Source: Castellaniella defragrans
GTDB lineage: Bacteria; Pseudomonadota; Gammaproteobacteria; Burkholderiales; Burkholderiaceae_B
Reading direction: 5' to 3'
DNA: 64,000 bases
Assembly (NCBI RefSeq): GCF_014203015.1
Contig: NZ_JACHIB010000003.1
Span: forward strand, 62,001-126,000
Shown in pieces: positions 36,974 to 46,048 of this stretch (positions are counted from its first letter, which is position 1; each line of letters starts with the position of its first letter). The notes under the pieces were generated by a model, which was not told the DNA's origin, did no database searches, and saw nothing but the letters and a program-made list of their open reading frames with translations. The translations under genes and the position numbers were made by a program.

Positions 36974-37410
36974 GCGAACACCTTCACCTCGTTTGTCCGC
37001 ACTGCCAGTCCATCAACCGCGTGCCGGCCGCCAAGCTCGCGGATCGTCCCAACTGCGGCCGCTGCCAGCAGCCCTTGTTCACGGGCGAGCCCATCGAGTT
37101 GACCACGGCGACGTTCTCGCGCCACGTGGAGCGCAGCGATTTGCCGCTGCTGGTCGATTTCTGGGCGCCCTGGTGCGGGCCGTGCAAGATGATGGCGCCA
37201 CAGTTCCAGCAAGCGGCGCACCAGCTCGAACCCAGGATCCGGCTGGCAAAGGTGAATACCGAGGCTGAGCCCCACCTGGCCGCGCAGTTCGGTATCCGCA
37301 GTATTCCGACGCTCGCCCTGTTCCAGGGTGGGCGGGAGATCGGGCGTCAGGCTGGCGCCTTGGGCGCGCAGGACATCGTGCGCTGGGCATCTGCACAGGT
37401 GGGGCGCTGA
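36970..37410 (+). CDS. trx: Thioredoxin 2-type oxidoreductase with N-terminal zinc finger
   Basis: The 146-aa protein starts at the ATG overlapping the ftsH stop. Residues about 9-35 hold two CxxC pairs (CPHC, CGRC), the zinc-binding module of TrxC. The thioredoxin domain has [14 protein letters not shown] and the cis-Pro loop SIPTLALF. It reduces protein disulfides under oxidative stress. It is the trx(LHR) member of the locus, followed 3 bp later by kefB. Confidence 0.92.
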
Positions 37411-37413
37411 CCG

Positions 37414-39129
37414 ATGCAGGACTTGCTCGGCGCCACCCTGATCCTGCTGGCGGCATGCAGCCTCGCGGATGTGGCGACGGCGGCGTTCAGAGTACCCGCC
37501 TTGCTGGGTTACCTCGCCGTCGGCGCCTTGCTGGGCCCGTCGGTCAGCGGTGTAGTCGCGCCGGGAGAAGCGCTTGATTTTCTGTCCGAGCTGGGCGTGG
37601 CCCTGCTGCTGTTCATGGTTGGGCTGGAGTTCTCCCTCGGGCACTTCTGGCTTTCCCGTAAAACCGTATTGGCGGCCGGCAGCTTGCAGATGATCGCTGT
37701 CGCCACGCCACTGACCTTGATGTTGATGTGGCTGGGACAGCCAGTTCAGCGCGCTGCGTTGCTCAGCACTGCGGCGGCCATGTCGTCCACGGCGCTGGTC
37801 AGCCGACAGCTGGCCGACCAAGGCGAGCTCACCACCCGCCACGGCCGCAGCGCCATCGGCGTGCTGGTCTTTCAGGACCTGGCCAGCGTGCCCCTGCTGG
37901 CCCTGCTGGCGATCTGGGCGCGCGGCGAGTCGCCGAAGATCGAGAGCGTGCTGCTCGAAGTGTTGGGCGTGCTGATGTTGTTCGCGGCAGCGGCCCTCGC
38001 CTCCCGTCGTCTGTTGCATGGCCTGCTGGGCTGGGTGGCGCGGCAGGGCCACGAAGAATCCTTCGTGCTGGTTTCCTTGTGCGTGGTGGTGGCTGCCGCC
38101 GCTGCTGCACACGCGGTCGGCGTATCCGCCGCCCTGGGTGCGTTTTTGGCCGGCATGGTGCTGGGCGAGAGCGACGTCCGGCACCACATGGAAAACCACC
38201 TCAAACCGTTTCGCGATGTGTTGTCGGGGGTGTTCTTCGTGACTGTCGGCCTGCAGCTGGACGGAGCACAGATTCTTTCGGCACCGCTGACGGTGTTGGC
38301 GTGGCTGGCAGTGCTGGTGCCGGTCAAGATCGTGTTCAATACCCTGGCCTTGCGGGCGACGCGCTTGTCCGCCCTCGATGCCTGGCGCACGGGCATAGCG
38401 TTGGGGCATGGCGGCGAGTTCGCCCTGCTGTTGTTGGGCATGGTCTTGCAGCAGCATCTGATCCCCGCGACCGTCGTACAACCCATGCTAGTTGCGCTGG
38501 TGCTCAGCATGGCCCTGGCACCGCTACTGATCCGCCATCACGATGTACTTGCCCGGTTCTTGAGCCGCACCGGCGGCGTCATTCAGCCACCCCAGGCTGA
38601 AGAAGTCGAGATCGCCGCGCAGACGGCGCGATATCGAGACCATGTCATCGTTTGCGGCGCGGGCGAGCTTGGCCTGACAGTCAGCGAGATTCTTCGCCAC
38701 GCCGGCGTGGCGCATCTGCTGCTGGAGGCGGACGCGCAGAAGGTCGAGGCCGCGCGTGCCGCCGGCGCGCCGGTGTTCCATGGCGATGCCAGTCGGCCCG
38801 ATACCTTGCTGGCTGCCGGCTTGACGCATGCGCACATGGTGGTGCTGACGTTCGCCCATGCCCAGCAAGCGTTGCGCATCGCCCAGGCGATTGCCGAGCG
38901 CCGTCCGGCGCTGACCTTGTGGGTGTCATGCAGAAGTACGACCGCGGCCGATGCATTTCGCGCCATGCCCAACGTGCGCGTGTACCAGCAATCCTTTGCC
39001 GCAGCTATTGGGCTGGCGGAACAGGTGATGTCGACGCTTGGCATGTCGACCGAGCTGATTGAAGGACACATCAGCGCAATGCGCCGCCGTCTCGACAGCA
39101 GCCGTTTTCCAGGGAGTTCATCGTCATGA
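37414..39129 (+). CDS. kefB: Kef-type K+/H+ antiporter (CPA2) with TrkA-N domain
   Basis: The 571-aa protein has about 12 membrane helices in residues 1-385 (family motif LLGYLAVGALLGPS, HGGEFALLLLG). A cytoplasmic RCK/TrkA-N domain begins at about 405, with the nucleotide-binding VIVCGAGELGLTVSEIL and ending in the CxS region. KefB proteins acidify the cytoplasm by K+ efflux and guard against electrophiles. Within the tLST kefB is required for oxidant tolerance in other species. Its stop overlaps the psiE start. Confidence 0.92.
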   Translation: MQDLLGATLILLAACSLADVATAAFRVPALLGYLAVGALLGPSVSGVVAPGEALDFLSELGVALLLFMVGLEFSLGHFWLSRKTVLAAGSLQMIAVATPLTLMLMWLGQPVQRAALLSTAAAMSSTALVSRQLADQGELTTRHGRSAIGVLVFQDLASVPLLALLAIWARGESPKIESVLLEVLGVLMLFAAAALASRRLLHGLLGWVARQGHEESFVLVSLCVVVAAAAAAHAVGVSAALGAFLAGMVLGESDVRHHMENHLKPFRDVLSGVFFVTVGLQLDGAQILSAPLTVLAWLAVLVPVKIVFNTLALRATRLSALDAWRTGIALGHGGEFALLLLGMVLQQHLIPATVVQPMLVALVLSMALAPLLIRHHDVLARFLSRTGGVIQPPQAEEVEIAAQTARYRDHVIVCGAGELGLTVSEILRHAGVAHLLLEADAQKVEAARAAGAPVFHGDASRPDTLLAAGLTHAHMVVLTFAHAQQALRIAQAIAERRPALTLWVSCRSTTAADAFRAMPNVRVYQQSFAAAIGLAEQVMSTLGMSTELIEGHISAMRRRLDSSRFPGSSSS

Positions 39130-39623
39130 AATCAACACGCCTTAACCCATTTCAGGTCTTCCGTGACCAATGGGCCATCATGAGTTTTTACGAGCGCTTC
39201 GAGCAGGTCGTCGCGCTCGTGCTGTCGGCGGTGATTGCCGTCATCATCGTGGTGGCGCTGTTCCAGCTCATCTCCATCGTCTTCACGCTGCTGGTTCTCG
39301 ATGCCTTCAATCCCCTGGATCACAAGGTATTCCAGAGTGTGTTCGGCATGATCATGACGCTCTTGATCGCGATGGAGTTCAAGCATTCCATCGTGCGCGT
39401 GGCGCTGCGTCGGGACAGCATCATCCAGGTCAAGACCGTGATCCTCATCGGCCTGATCGCGCTGGCGCGCAAGTTCGTGGTCCTCGACCCCGAGGCGAGC
39501 CCTGGCAAGATCGCCGCGCTTGCAGGCGCCACGCTGGCGCTTGGTGCCACTTACTGGCTGCTGCGCGAGCGCGACGACCGCGCTGCCGAGACATCTGAGC
39601 ATGCCCCGTCATCATCCCAGTGA
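39126..39623 (+). CDS. psiE: PsiE family membrane protein
   Basis: The 165-aa protein has four membrane segments and a PsiE-like core: FYERFEQVVALVLSAVIAVI, then LLIAMEFKHSIV and VILIGLIALARKFVVLD. Phosphate-starvation-inducible PsiE has no defined biochemical role. It is a standard tLST gene (orf14). It overlaps kefB upstream by 4 bp and htpX downstream by 23 bp, so translation is coupled throughout. Confidence 0.88.
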   Translation: MKSTRLNPFQVFRDQWAIMSFYERFEQVVALVLSAVIAVIIVVALFQLISIVFTLLVLDAFNPLDHKVFQSVFGMIMTLLIAMEFKHSIVRVALRRDSIIQVKTVILIGLIALARKFVVLDPEASPGKIAALAGATLALGATYWLLRERDDRAAETSEHAPSSSQ

Positions 39624-40566
39624 CCCGCGCGCGGCGTTGTTGCAACACCGCTGGCTCAACCGCCTGCAGACCGGGCTGTTGGTCCTGACCCTGGTCGGGA
39701 TCGCAGCCGCCGCAGGAAGCCTGCTGTTCGGGGAACGCGACCTGTGGCTCGCGCTGTTTGCCGTTGCAGGCACGCTGCTGCTGGAACCGGCAGCCGCATC
39801 CGCCTTGACCTTGCGCCTATACCGCGCCCGGGCGCTGCACCCGCACGAAGCCCCGGAAATTTGGGCCCTGTTGCACGAGCTGTCCGCCCGTGCCGGTTTG
39901 CCCGCCACGCCGGTGCCGCACTACGTGCCCAGTGCCGTCGTCAACGCCTTCGCCACCGGCTCCAAGCAGCATGCATCGATCGCCCTCACCGATGGCCTGC
40001 TGCGCAACCTGAGTTCGCGCGAACTGGCGGGTGTGCTCGCGCACGAGGTCGCGCACATCGCTAATGAGGATCTGCGTGTCATGGGGCTGGCGGATTCCGT
40101 CAGTCGCCTCACGAGCCTGCTAGCGATGGTCGGACAGATCGCTATTGTGTTCAGCTTGCCCGCACTGCTGGCCGGCGCGGTGGCGGTCAATTGGCCTGGA
40201 CTGCTTCTGCTGATCGCCTCGCCCCAGCTGGCCCTACTCGCACAGCTCGGCCTGTCTCGCGTGCGTGAGTTCGATGCTGACCGCCTCGCGGCGGAACTGA
40301 CGGGCGACCCGCACGGGCTGGCGTCCGCGCTGGCGAAAATCGAGCGGGTCAGCCGCTCCTGGCGTGCCTGGCTGCGGCCGGGATGGGGCAATCCCGAGCC
40401 TTCCTGGTTGCGCACCCATCCGGCAACGCAAGATCGTATCTCACGCCTGCTGACGTTGGCGCCTGGACCCGTAACAGCCTTGCCGTTTCACGCGCCCCAT
40501 TTCTTGCCGGAATCCGCTGTGACGCCGCGCCCGCCGCGCTGGCGCCCGAGCGGGCTATGGCGCTGA
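39601..40566 (+). CDS. htpX: M48-family membrane zinc metalloprotease (HtpX-like)
   Basis: The 321-aa protein starts at the ATG at 39601 inside the end of psiE. Two N-terminal membrane helices precede the zinc site VLAHEVAHIANEDLRVM (HExxH), with a downstream third-ligand region VREFDADRLAAELTG. Two further helices lie between them. HtpX-type enzymes clear damaged membrane proteins. It corresponds to orf15 of the tLST. Starts further upstream would lengthen the overlap with psiE and lack support. Confidence 0.88.
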   Translation: MPRHHPSDPRAALLQHRWLNRLQTGLLVLTLVGIAAAAGSLLFGERDLWLALFAVAGTLLLEPAAASALTLRLYRARALHPHEAPEIWALLHELSARAGLPATPVPHYVPSAVVNAFATGSKQHASIALTDGLLRNLSSRELAGVLAHEVAHIANEDLRVMGLADSVSRLTSLLAMVGQIAIVFSLPALLAGAVAVNWPGLLLLIASPQLALLAQLGLSRVREFDADRLAAELTGDPHGLASALAKIERVSRSWRAWLRPGWGNPEPSWLRTHPATQDRISRLLTLAPGPVTALPFHAPHFLPESAVTPRPPRWRPSGLWR

Positions 40567-40590
40567 TTGCCTATCAACAGGAGACTTCTC

Positions 40591-41742
40591 ATGGCCTACC
40601 CTGACCCGTACCCACGCCCCGCACCGGATCCCTTCATCCGGCGCTGGCTCGTCATCACTGCGTGCGTTGCAGCACTCATGCTGTTCTGGCAGTTCCTGCC
40701 CGCCATCGAAGCCTGGTTCAGCCCGCGCCAAGCCGCTGAGCGCACCGTCACGCCGCGTGGCGATCTGGCCGCTGACGAACAGGCCACCATCGAACTGTTC
40801 GAAAAATCACGCGCCTCGGTGGTCTACATCACCACCGCGCAGCTGGTGCGCGACGTCTGGACGCGCAATGTCTTCTCCGTGCCGCGTGGCACCGGCTCGG
40901 GCTTCATCTGGGACGACGCCGGCCACGTCGTCACCAACTTCCACGTTATCCAGGGCGCGTCCGAAGCCACGGTCAAACTCGCCGATGGCCGCGACTACCA
41001 GGCCGCGCTGGTGGGGGCGAGCCCAGCGCACGACATCGCCGTGCTCAAGATCGGCGTCGGTTTCAAGCGCCCGCCGGCTGTGCCGGTCGGTACCAGTGCC
41101 GACCTCAAGGTGGGACAGAAGGTGTTTGCTATCGGCAACCCCTTTGGCCTGGACTGGACGCTCACCACCGGCATCGTCTCCGCGCTCGACCGCTCGTTAC
41201 CGGGAGAAGCGGGCGGCCCGGCCATTGATCACCTGGTCCAGACCGACGCCGCCATCAACCCTGGCAACTCCGGTGGGCCGCTGCTCGATTCGGCAGGAAG
41301 GCTCATCGGCATCAACACGGCGATCTATAGCCCCTCCGGCGCCTCGGCCGGGATTGGTTTCGCCGTGCCGGTGGACACCGTCATGCGCGTAGTCCCGCAA
41401 CTCATCAAGACCGGTAAGTACATCCGTCCGGCGCTGGGCATTGAGGTGGACGAACAGCTCAATCAGCGCCTGCTGGCGCTGACTGGAAGCAAGGGCGTGT
41501 TCGTGTTGCGTGTTACCCCTGGTTCGGCAGCGCACAAGGCCGGCCTCGCGGGTGTCGAAGTCACGCCGCAAGGCATCGTGCCGGGCGACCGCATCATCGA
41601 TGTTGATGGCCAGGCGACGGACGATGTGGCCAAGCTGCTCGCGCGGCTAGACGACAGGAAGGTCGGCGATGTGGTGGTCTTGTCAGTGGAGCGGGCCGGC
41701 AAATCGCGCGAGGTGCGTGTGGAGCTGCAACCCGGGAATTGA
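40591..41742 (+). CDS. degP: DegP/HtrA-like serine protease
   Basis: The 383-aa protein has an N-terminal membrane anchor (WLVITACVAALMLFWQFL). The trypsin-like domain has the triad His in VVTNFHVIQG, Asp in AHDIAVLKI and Ser in NPGNSGGPLLD. A single PDZ domain (residues about 275-375) is present. One PDZ and membrane anchoring are closer to DegS than to two-PDZ DegP, but tLST literature names the gene degP. It degrades misfolded envelope proteins. It ends the operon; an AACAGGAG site precedes the ATG at 40591. Confidence 0.92.
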   Translation: MAYPDPYPRPAPDPFIRRWLVITACVAALMLFWQFLPAIEAWFSPRQAAERTVTPRGDLAADEQATIELFEKSRASVVYITTAQLVRDVWTRNVFSVPRGTGSGFIWDDAGHVVTNFHVIQGASEATVKLADGRDYQAALVGASPAHDIAVLKIGVGFKRPPAVPVGTSADLKVGQKVFAIGNPFGLDWTLTTGIVSALDRSLPGEAGGPAIDHLVQTDAAINPGNSGGPLLDSAGRLIGINTAIYSPSGASAGIGFAVPVDTVMRVVPQLIKTGKYIRPALGIEVDEQLNQRLLALTGSKGVFVLRVTPGSAAHKAGLAGVEVTPQGIVPGDRIIDVDGQATDDVAKLLARLDDRKVGDVVVLSVERAGKSREVRVELQPGN

Positions 41743-41878
41743 TTGAACTGAACCTGTGGATCAGGCGGTAGTGCAGCGTCGCGGCGATTGAGGTTCTCAG
41801 GTCTTCGGCCAGGTAGCGTTCCGCCTCAACCTCCGTAATTTTCGGATGCGATCTGCCTATCCGAATAGGCAAGCATGC
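41743..41878. other. Junction between stress locus and IS66
   Basis: Leftward translation shows a codon-like remnant (SHPKITEVEAERYLAEDL) of unknown origin. A perfect 7-bp hairpin TGCCTAT/ATAGGCA lies at 41854-41871. GTAAGCG at 41879 probably marks the left terminal repeat of the IS66 element. Confidence 0.4.
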
Positions 41879-41936
41879 GTAAGCGTCCGGCAATCCCATC
41901 TTGAGATAGACCCAGTGTCGAGGCATCGTGTGCACG

Positions 41937-42332
41937 ATGAACATCACGCACACTATGGCGAACGACACGATCGCCCAGCGCCCCAAGCGGCACTACTACT
42001 CCCCGGAACTTAAAGGCCAGATCGTGGCCGAATGCCAGGTCTCCGGCGCGTCAGTGGCCGGCGTAGCGCTTGCACACGGAATCAACGCCAACATCGTTCA
42101 TCGCTGGATGCGCGAGCAAGCAGACTCCCTGTTGCCAGCGCCCCGGAATGAGTTCGTTGCGCTGAATCTGCCTCCACCAGTTGAACAGCTCCCAGCAACC
42201 GAGACCAGCTCGCCGCCCGTGTCGCGTGCGATTCGCGTTGATGTTCGGCGCAGCGCCAGCGTAGTCACCGTGAACTGGCCCCTGGAAGATGCAGCGTCAT
42301 GTGCAGCGTGGCTGCGCGACTGGCTCCGATGA
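41937..42332 (+). CDS. tnpA: IS66 accessory protein TnpA
   Basis: The protein is about 131 aa from the ATG at 41937. A HTH of the transposase IS3/IS911/IS66 type is seen: RHYYSPELKGQIVAECQVSG, then GVALAHGINANIVHRWM. It likely binds IS ends. Its stop overlaps the tnpB start (ATGA). Alternative ATGs at 41928 and 41955 are possible. Confidence 0.85.
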   Translation: MNITHTMANDTIAQRPKRHYYSPELKGQIVAECQVSGASVAGVALAHGINANIVHRWMREQADSLLPAPRNEFVALNLPPPVEQLPATETSSPPVSRAIRVDVRRSASVVTVNWPLEDAASCAAWLRDWLR

Positions 42333-42661
42333 TCCGCATTGATGCGCTGTGGCTCTCCACCGAGCCGCTGGACATGCGAGCAGGCACCGAGACGGCGCTC
42401 GCCCGGGTAGTGGCTGTCTTTGGCGCAGCGCGCCCACACCACGCCTATCTGTTCGCCAATCGACGAGCCAACCGCATGAAGGTGCTGGTGCACGACGGCA
42501 TCGGTGTCTGGCTGGCGGCCCGGCGCCTGAATAGCGGCAAGTTCGTCTGGCCGCGCGATGCCGCCACCACCGCCACACTCAGCCGAACGCAGTTCGATGC
42601 GCTCGTGCTGGGCCTGCCCTGGAAGAACGTCGGCGAGGCTGGAGTCATCACTGTACTTTGA
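42329..42661 (+). CDS. tnpB: IS66 accessory protein TnpB
   Basis: The 110-aa protein is IS66 Orf2-like, with LWLSTEPLDMRAGTETALARV, then NRRANRMKVLVHDG and GKFVWP. TnpB proteins are required for IS66 transposition by an unknown mechanism. It is coupled to tnpA by a 4-bp overlap. Confidence 0.9.
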   Translation: MIRIDALWLSTEPLDMRAGTETALARVVAVFGAARPHHAYLFANRRANRMKVLVHDGIGVWLAARRLNSGKFVWPRDAATTATLSRTQFDALVLGLPWKNVGEAGVITVL

Positions 42662-42713
42662 GTGCTCCGGTCGTTGGCCAGGCAATCAGCGCTTGCACCG
42701 ATGCGCGAATGTG

Positions 42714-44288
42714 ATGTTAGCCGCATCATCTTCTCCCGTGATCACCGCAGACCACCTTGACACCCTGGAGCCGCAGCAGATGCGAGCGGCCCTGCTGTCG
42801 TTGATGGGTGAGCTGGCCGAGCGAGACGGCGTGATCGCACGCCAGGGCCAAGAGGCGGTCTTCAAGCAGGCGCAGATCGACAAGCTCACGCACGAGAACG
42901 CACTGCTCAAGCGCATGAAGTTCGCCGCACAGTCGGAGCGCTTCAGCGCCGAGCAGAAGAGCCTGCTCGATGAATCGCTGGATGAGGACCTGCAGGCGGT
43001 GGCCGATGAGATCGAGCAGGCCACGCCGCCAGTGGCAGGCCGCCAAGACAAGCAAGTCCCCAAACGCGCACCCCTGCCGGCCAACCTGTCGCGGCGCGAG
43101 ATCCGCCACGAGCCCGAGTCCACCACCTGCGCCTGCGGTTGCCAGATGAAGCGCATCGGCGAGGACGTGGCCGAGAAGCTGGACTACGCGCCCGGCGTGT
43201 TCACGGTGGAGCGCCACATCCGGGGCAAGTGGGCCTGTGCCCAGTGCGAGACGATTCACCAGGTGCCTGTCGATCCTCACATCATCGACAAAGGCATCCC
43301 TACCACTGGGCTACTGGCGCAAGTGCTGGTGGCCAAGTACGCCGACCACCTGCCGCTGTACCGCCAGACAGCGATCTTCGGCCGCGCCGGCCTAGCCATC
43401 CCCCGCTCCACGCTGGCGCAATGGGTGGGCTCGTGTGGCGTGCAGTTGCAGCCACTGGTTGACGCCATGAGGACAGAGCTGCTGCAGCGCCGCGTGCTGC
43501 ATGCCGACGAGACGCCGGTGTCCATGCTCAAGCCGGGCAACGGCAAGGCGCACCGGGCGTACCTATGGGCCTATGCCACGGGCGCCTTCGAGAACATCAA
43601 GGCGGTCGTCTACGACTTCTGCGAATCGCGCTCGGGCGAACACGCCCGGCGCTTCCTGGGCGACTGGAGAGGCAGCCTCACCTGTGACGACTTCAGCGGC
43701 TACAAGGCCTTGATCGCAAGTGGTGTGACCGAGGTCGGCTGCCTGGCGCACGCGCGGCGCAAGTTCTTCGATTTGCACGCGGCGAACCAAAGCCAGATCG
43801 CCGAGGTCGCGCTGCAGCAGTTCGCGCGGGTCTACGAGATCGAGCGTGAGGTCAAGGAGATTGCGACCGATCAGCGCCAAACCATCCGGCAACAACAAAC
43901 GAAGCCGCTGCTTGATGCCTTGCACCAGTGGATGGTGCTGCAACGCCAGAAGGTGCCGGAAGGCTCGGCAAGCGCCAAAGCGCTGGACTACAGCTTGCGG
44001 CGCTGGGAGGCTTTGACCCGGTTCGTCGATGACGGACAGCTGCCCGTGGACAACAACTGGATCGAGAACCAGATTCGGCCGATTGCCATTGGCCGCAACA
44101 ACTGGCTCTTTGCGGGCAGCCTACGAGCTGGTCAGAGGGCAGCAGCCGTCATGACGCTCATCCAGTCAGCACGACTCAATGGGCATGATCCCTATGCGTA
44201 TCTCAAGGACGTTTTGGCTCGCTTGCCGACGCAACGGGTTAGCCTGGTTCACGAGTTGCTACCGCATCGTTGGTTCGCACCGAGCTGA
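42714..44288 (+). CDS. tnpC: IS66 DDE transposase TnpC
   Basis: The 524-aa transposase starts at the ATG at 42714 (a GTG sits one codon earlier). It has an N-terminal leucine-rich coiled coil (EQQMRAALLSLMGELAER-like) and a zinc-finger-like CACGCQMKRIGEDVAEKLDY. The DDE core includes HADETPVSM, CDDFSGYKALI and a C-terminal DNNWIENQIRPIAIGRNNWLF. It is full length. Its end is followed within 22 bp by the merR-type gene, so the IS flank is missing. Confidence 0.92.
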   Translation: MLAASSSPVITADHLDTLEPQQMRAALLSLMGELAERDGVIARQGQEAVFKQAQIDKLTHENALLKRMKFAAQSERFSAEQKSLLDESLDEDLQAVADEIEQATPPVAGRQDKQVPKRAPLPANLSRREIRHEPESTTCACGCQMKRIGEDVAEKLDYAPGVFTVERHIRGKWACAQCETIHQVPVDPHIIDKGIPTTGLLAQVLVAKYADHLPLYRQTAIFGRAGLAIPRSTLAQWVGSCGVQLQPLVDAMRTELLQRRVLHADETPVSMLKPGNGKAHRAYLWAYATGAFENIKAVVYDFCESRSGEHARRFLGDWRGSLTCDDFSGYKALIASGVTEVGCLAHARRKFFDLHAANQSQIAEVALQQFARVYEIEREVKEIATDQRQTIRQQQTKPLLDALHQWMVLQRQKVPEGSASAKALDYSLRRWEALTRFVDDGQLPVDNNWIENQIRPIAIGRNNWLFAGSLRAGQRAAAVMTLIQSARLNGHDPYAYLKDVLARLPTQRVSLVHELLPHRWFAPS

Positions 44289-44310
44289 ATGTCGTTATTT
44301 GAGGCTCCGC

Positions 44311-44730
44311 TCAGCGAACGGTTGGCCAGCTTGCCCCAGTGGCGCTGCGCAGCGATTCAAGTGCACCGCAATCGCCAACGCATACCCCTCCCGCACAGGT
44401 ACTGCGGATGGCACGCAGTTGCTTGCGCAGCGCCTGCAACTCGGCGATTCGCTGCTCTACCAAGCGCATTTGATCGTCTACCAAGGCATTGACCTCGTCG
44501 CAGGACATGGCGGGGTCGTCCTGCAACTGCAGCAGAGCCCGGATATCGTCGTGCGACATGTCCAGCGAGCGGCACCGAACGATGAAGGCCAACCTGTCGA
44601 CATGCTGTTGGCCATATTGCCGATAGTTGTTGGCGGCCCGCAGGGGCGCCTGCAGAAGGCCCTCTGCTTCATAAAAGCGCACCGCGGGAACGGAGCACCC
44701 TGCCAATGACGATAGTTCACCGATTTTCAT
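44311..44730 (-). CDS. CadR/PbrR-like MerR-family metal regulator
   Basis: The 139-aa protein starts at the ATG at 44730. Its HTH is MKIGELSSLAGCSVPAVRFYE and NNYRQYGQQHVDRLAFI. The metal site cysteines are in AMSCDEVNAL (residue about 77) and the C-terminal STCAGGVCVGDCGALESL, matching Cd(II)/Pb(II)-type sensors. It would activate the divergent transporter gene from a 19-bp-spacer promoter. The C-terminus is close to the IS66 remnant, but the conserved CGALESL end is intact. Confidence 0.85.
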   Translation of the reverse strand: MKIGELSSLAGCSVPAVRFYEAEGLLQAPLRAANNYRQYGQQHVDRLAFIVRCRSLDMSHDDIRALLQLQDDPAMSCDEVNALVDDQMRLVEQRIAELQALRKQLRAIRSTCAGGVCVGDCGALESLRSATGASWPTVR

Positions 44731-44747
44731 ATTTGCCTACCTACCGC

Positions 44748-44778
44748 TTGACTCTACAGCTACTTGAGGGTTTCTAAT
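44748..44778 (+). promoter_or_regulatory. MerR-type promoter of the cation transporter gene
   Basis: The -35 TTGACT (44748-44753) and the -10 TCTAAT (44773-44778) have a 19-bp spacer. The imperfect dyad ACTCTAC...GAGGGT lies within it. This is the standard architecture for activation by the divergent CadR/PbrR-like protein. Confidence 0.75.
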
Positions 44779-44785
44779 ACGGGAC

Positions 44786-45886
44786 ATGAGTACATGTCAA
44801 AGCAGTAGCTGCTCGAGCAGTTGCAATTCGCAGACGGTCGACGAGGCCCCAAGCGCCATTGCTTCCGTGGAGAGCACATTTTCAGTTCCGGGAATGGACT
44901 GCCCCTCCGAGGAGAACCTCATTCGCATGGCGCTGGGTGGTCTGACCGGGGTTGGGCCGATGACCTTCGATCTGGCCCATCGGCAGCTCCGGGTGGTGCA
45001 CTCGGGCGAGCCCGCCAGGATCGCCCAGAAGCTGACGCCCCTGAACTTGGGTGCGGTTCTGCTGACAAGCGAGAGGCGCACCGAAGGCGGGCAGTGGAAG
45101 ACGCGTTTCTCCGTGCCGAAGATGGATTGCCCGTCGGAGGAGAATCTCATTCGGATGGCGCTGGCCGATGCGTCGGCTGTTGCGGCACTGGACTTCGATC
45201 TGAAGGACCGTGTACTCACCGTGCAGCATGGGGGAAGTACGCAAGAGCTGCTGGGCCGTCTCATCCCTCTCAACCTCGGCGCGCAAGTGTTGGACAGCGT
45301 GCAAAGCGACGAGTCTACGGCCCCAGACGCAGAGGGGAATGCCTCTGAGGCTCGGACCTTAAAGCTGCTGCTCGCTATCAACGGTGCGATGTTTGTCTTT
45401 GAGTTGATCGTTGGCCTGATCGCCCAGTCCACAGGTCTCATAGCGGACTCGCTTGACATGTTCGCCGATGCGGCGGTCTACGGACTGGCGCTCTATGCGG
45501 TGGGCCGCGCCGCCGCCTTGAAGATGAAGGCAGCGCACATCGCTGGTTGGTTGCAAGTCGTGCTTGCGCTTGGCGCGCTTTTGGAGGTCGTTCGGCGGGC
45601 AGTTGTGGGAAGTGAGCCGGCGTCCATGCTCATGATGAGTATCGGGCTGGTCGCATTGATCGCCAACGTCACCTGCCTGGTGCTGATCGCCAAGAAGCGG
45701 GATCGGGGCGCCCACATGACGGCAAGCTACATTTTTTCTGCGAATGATGTGATCGCAAACGCGGGGGTGATAGTCGCTGGTGTTTTGGTCGCTTGGACGG
45801 GCTCCTCGTACCCTGACCTCGTGATTGGCGCAGTCATTGCGCTGATAGTGCTCAGCGGTGCCCGGCGCATCCTGAACCTCCGATAG
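44786..45886 (+). CDS. CDF-family cation efflux protein with two N-terminal HMA-like domains
   Basis: The 366-aa protein starts with a Cys-rich MSTCQSSSCSSSCNS. Two repeated HMA-like domains follow (residues about 30-95 and 105-170), each with the motif MDCPSEENLIRMAL carrying one cysteine rather than CxxC. The CDF membrane core of six helices starts at about 190. Metal-site positions read ADSLDMFADAA in helix 2 and SANDVIANAG in helix 5. These are D/D and N/N instead of the usual H/D, suggesting altered ion choice. It would export Cd, Co, Zn or Pb under the divergent regulator. Confidence 0.8.
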   Translation: MSTCQSSSCSSSCNSQTVDEAPSAIASVESTFSVPGMDCPSEENLIRMALGGLTGVGPMTFDLAHRQLRVVHSGEPARIAQKLTPLNLGAVLLTSERRTEGGQWKTRFSVPKMDCPSEENLIRMALADASAVAALDFDLKDRVLTVQHGGSTQELLGRLIPLNLGAQVLDSVQSDESTAPDAEGNASEARTLKLLLAINGAMFVFELIVGLIAQSTGLIADSLDMFADAAVYGLALYAVGRAAALKMKAAHIAGWLQVVLALGALLEVVRRAVVGSEPASMLMMSIGLVALIANVTCLVLIAKKRDRGAHMTASYIFSANDVIANAGVIVAGVLVAWTGSSYPDLVIGAVIALIVLSGARRILNLR

Positions 45887-46048
45887 CCAATCTAGCGGCA
45901 TCCCACACCGATGCCTAGCCAAGGTGGGATGGCCGGCCGCTTACAAGCATGCAACGCCGGAACCTCTTGCCAATCATCGAAGGAGAAAGCGAGGCGCAAT
46001 CCGCATGAGGTGGACGCAGGCCAGGAACGAGGCAAACAGGAGGCCGCA

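Larger units (their letters stand above)
41879..44300 (+). mobile_element. IS66-family insertion sequence
   Basis: A GTAAGCGTCCGG left end is followed by the three-gene order tnpA-tnpB-tnpC typical of IS66. All three ORFs are open. No matching right terminal repeat (CGCTTAC) is visible after tnpC, whose stop lies only 22 bp before the next gene's stop. The right end is therefore probably deleted and the copy immobile on its own. Confidence 0.8.
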
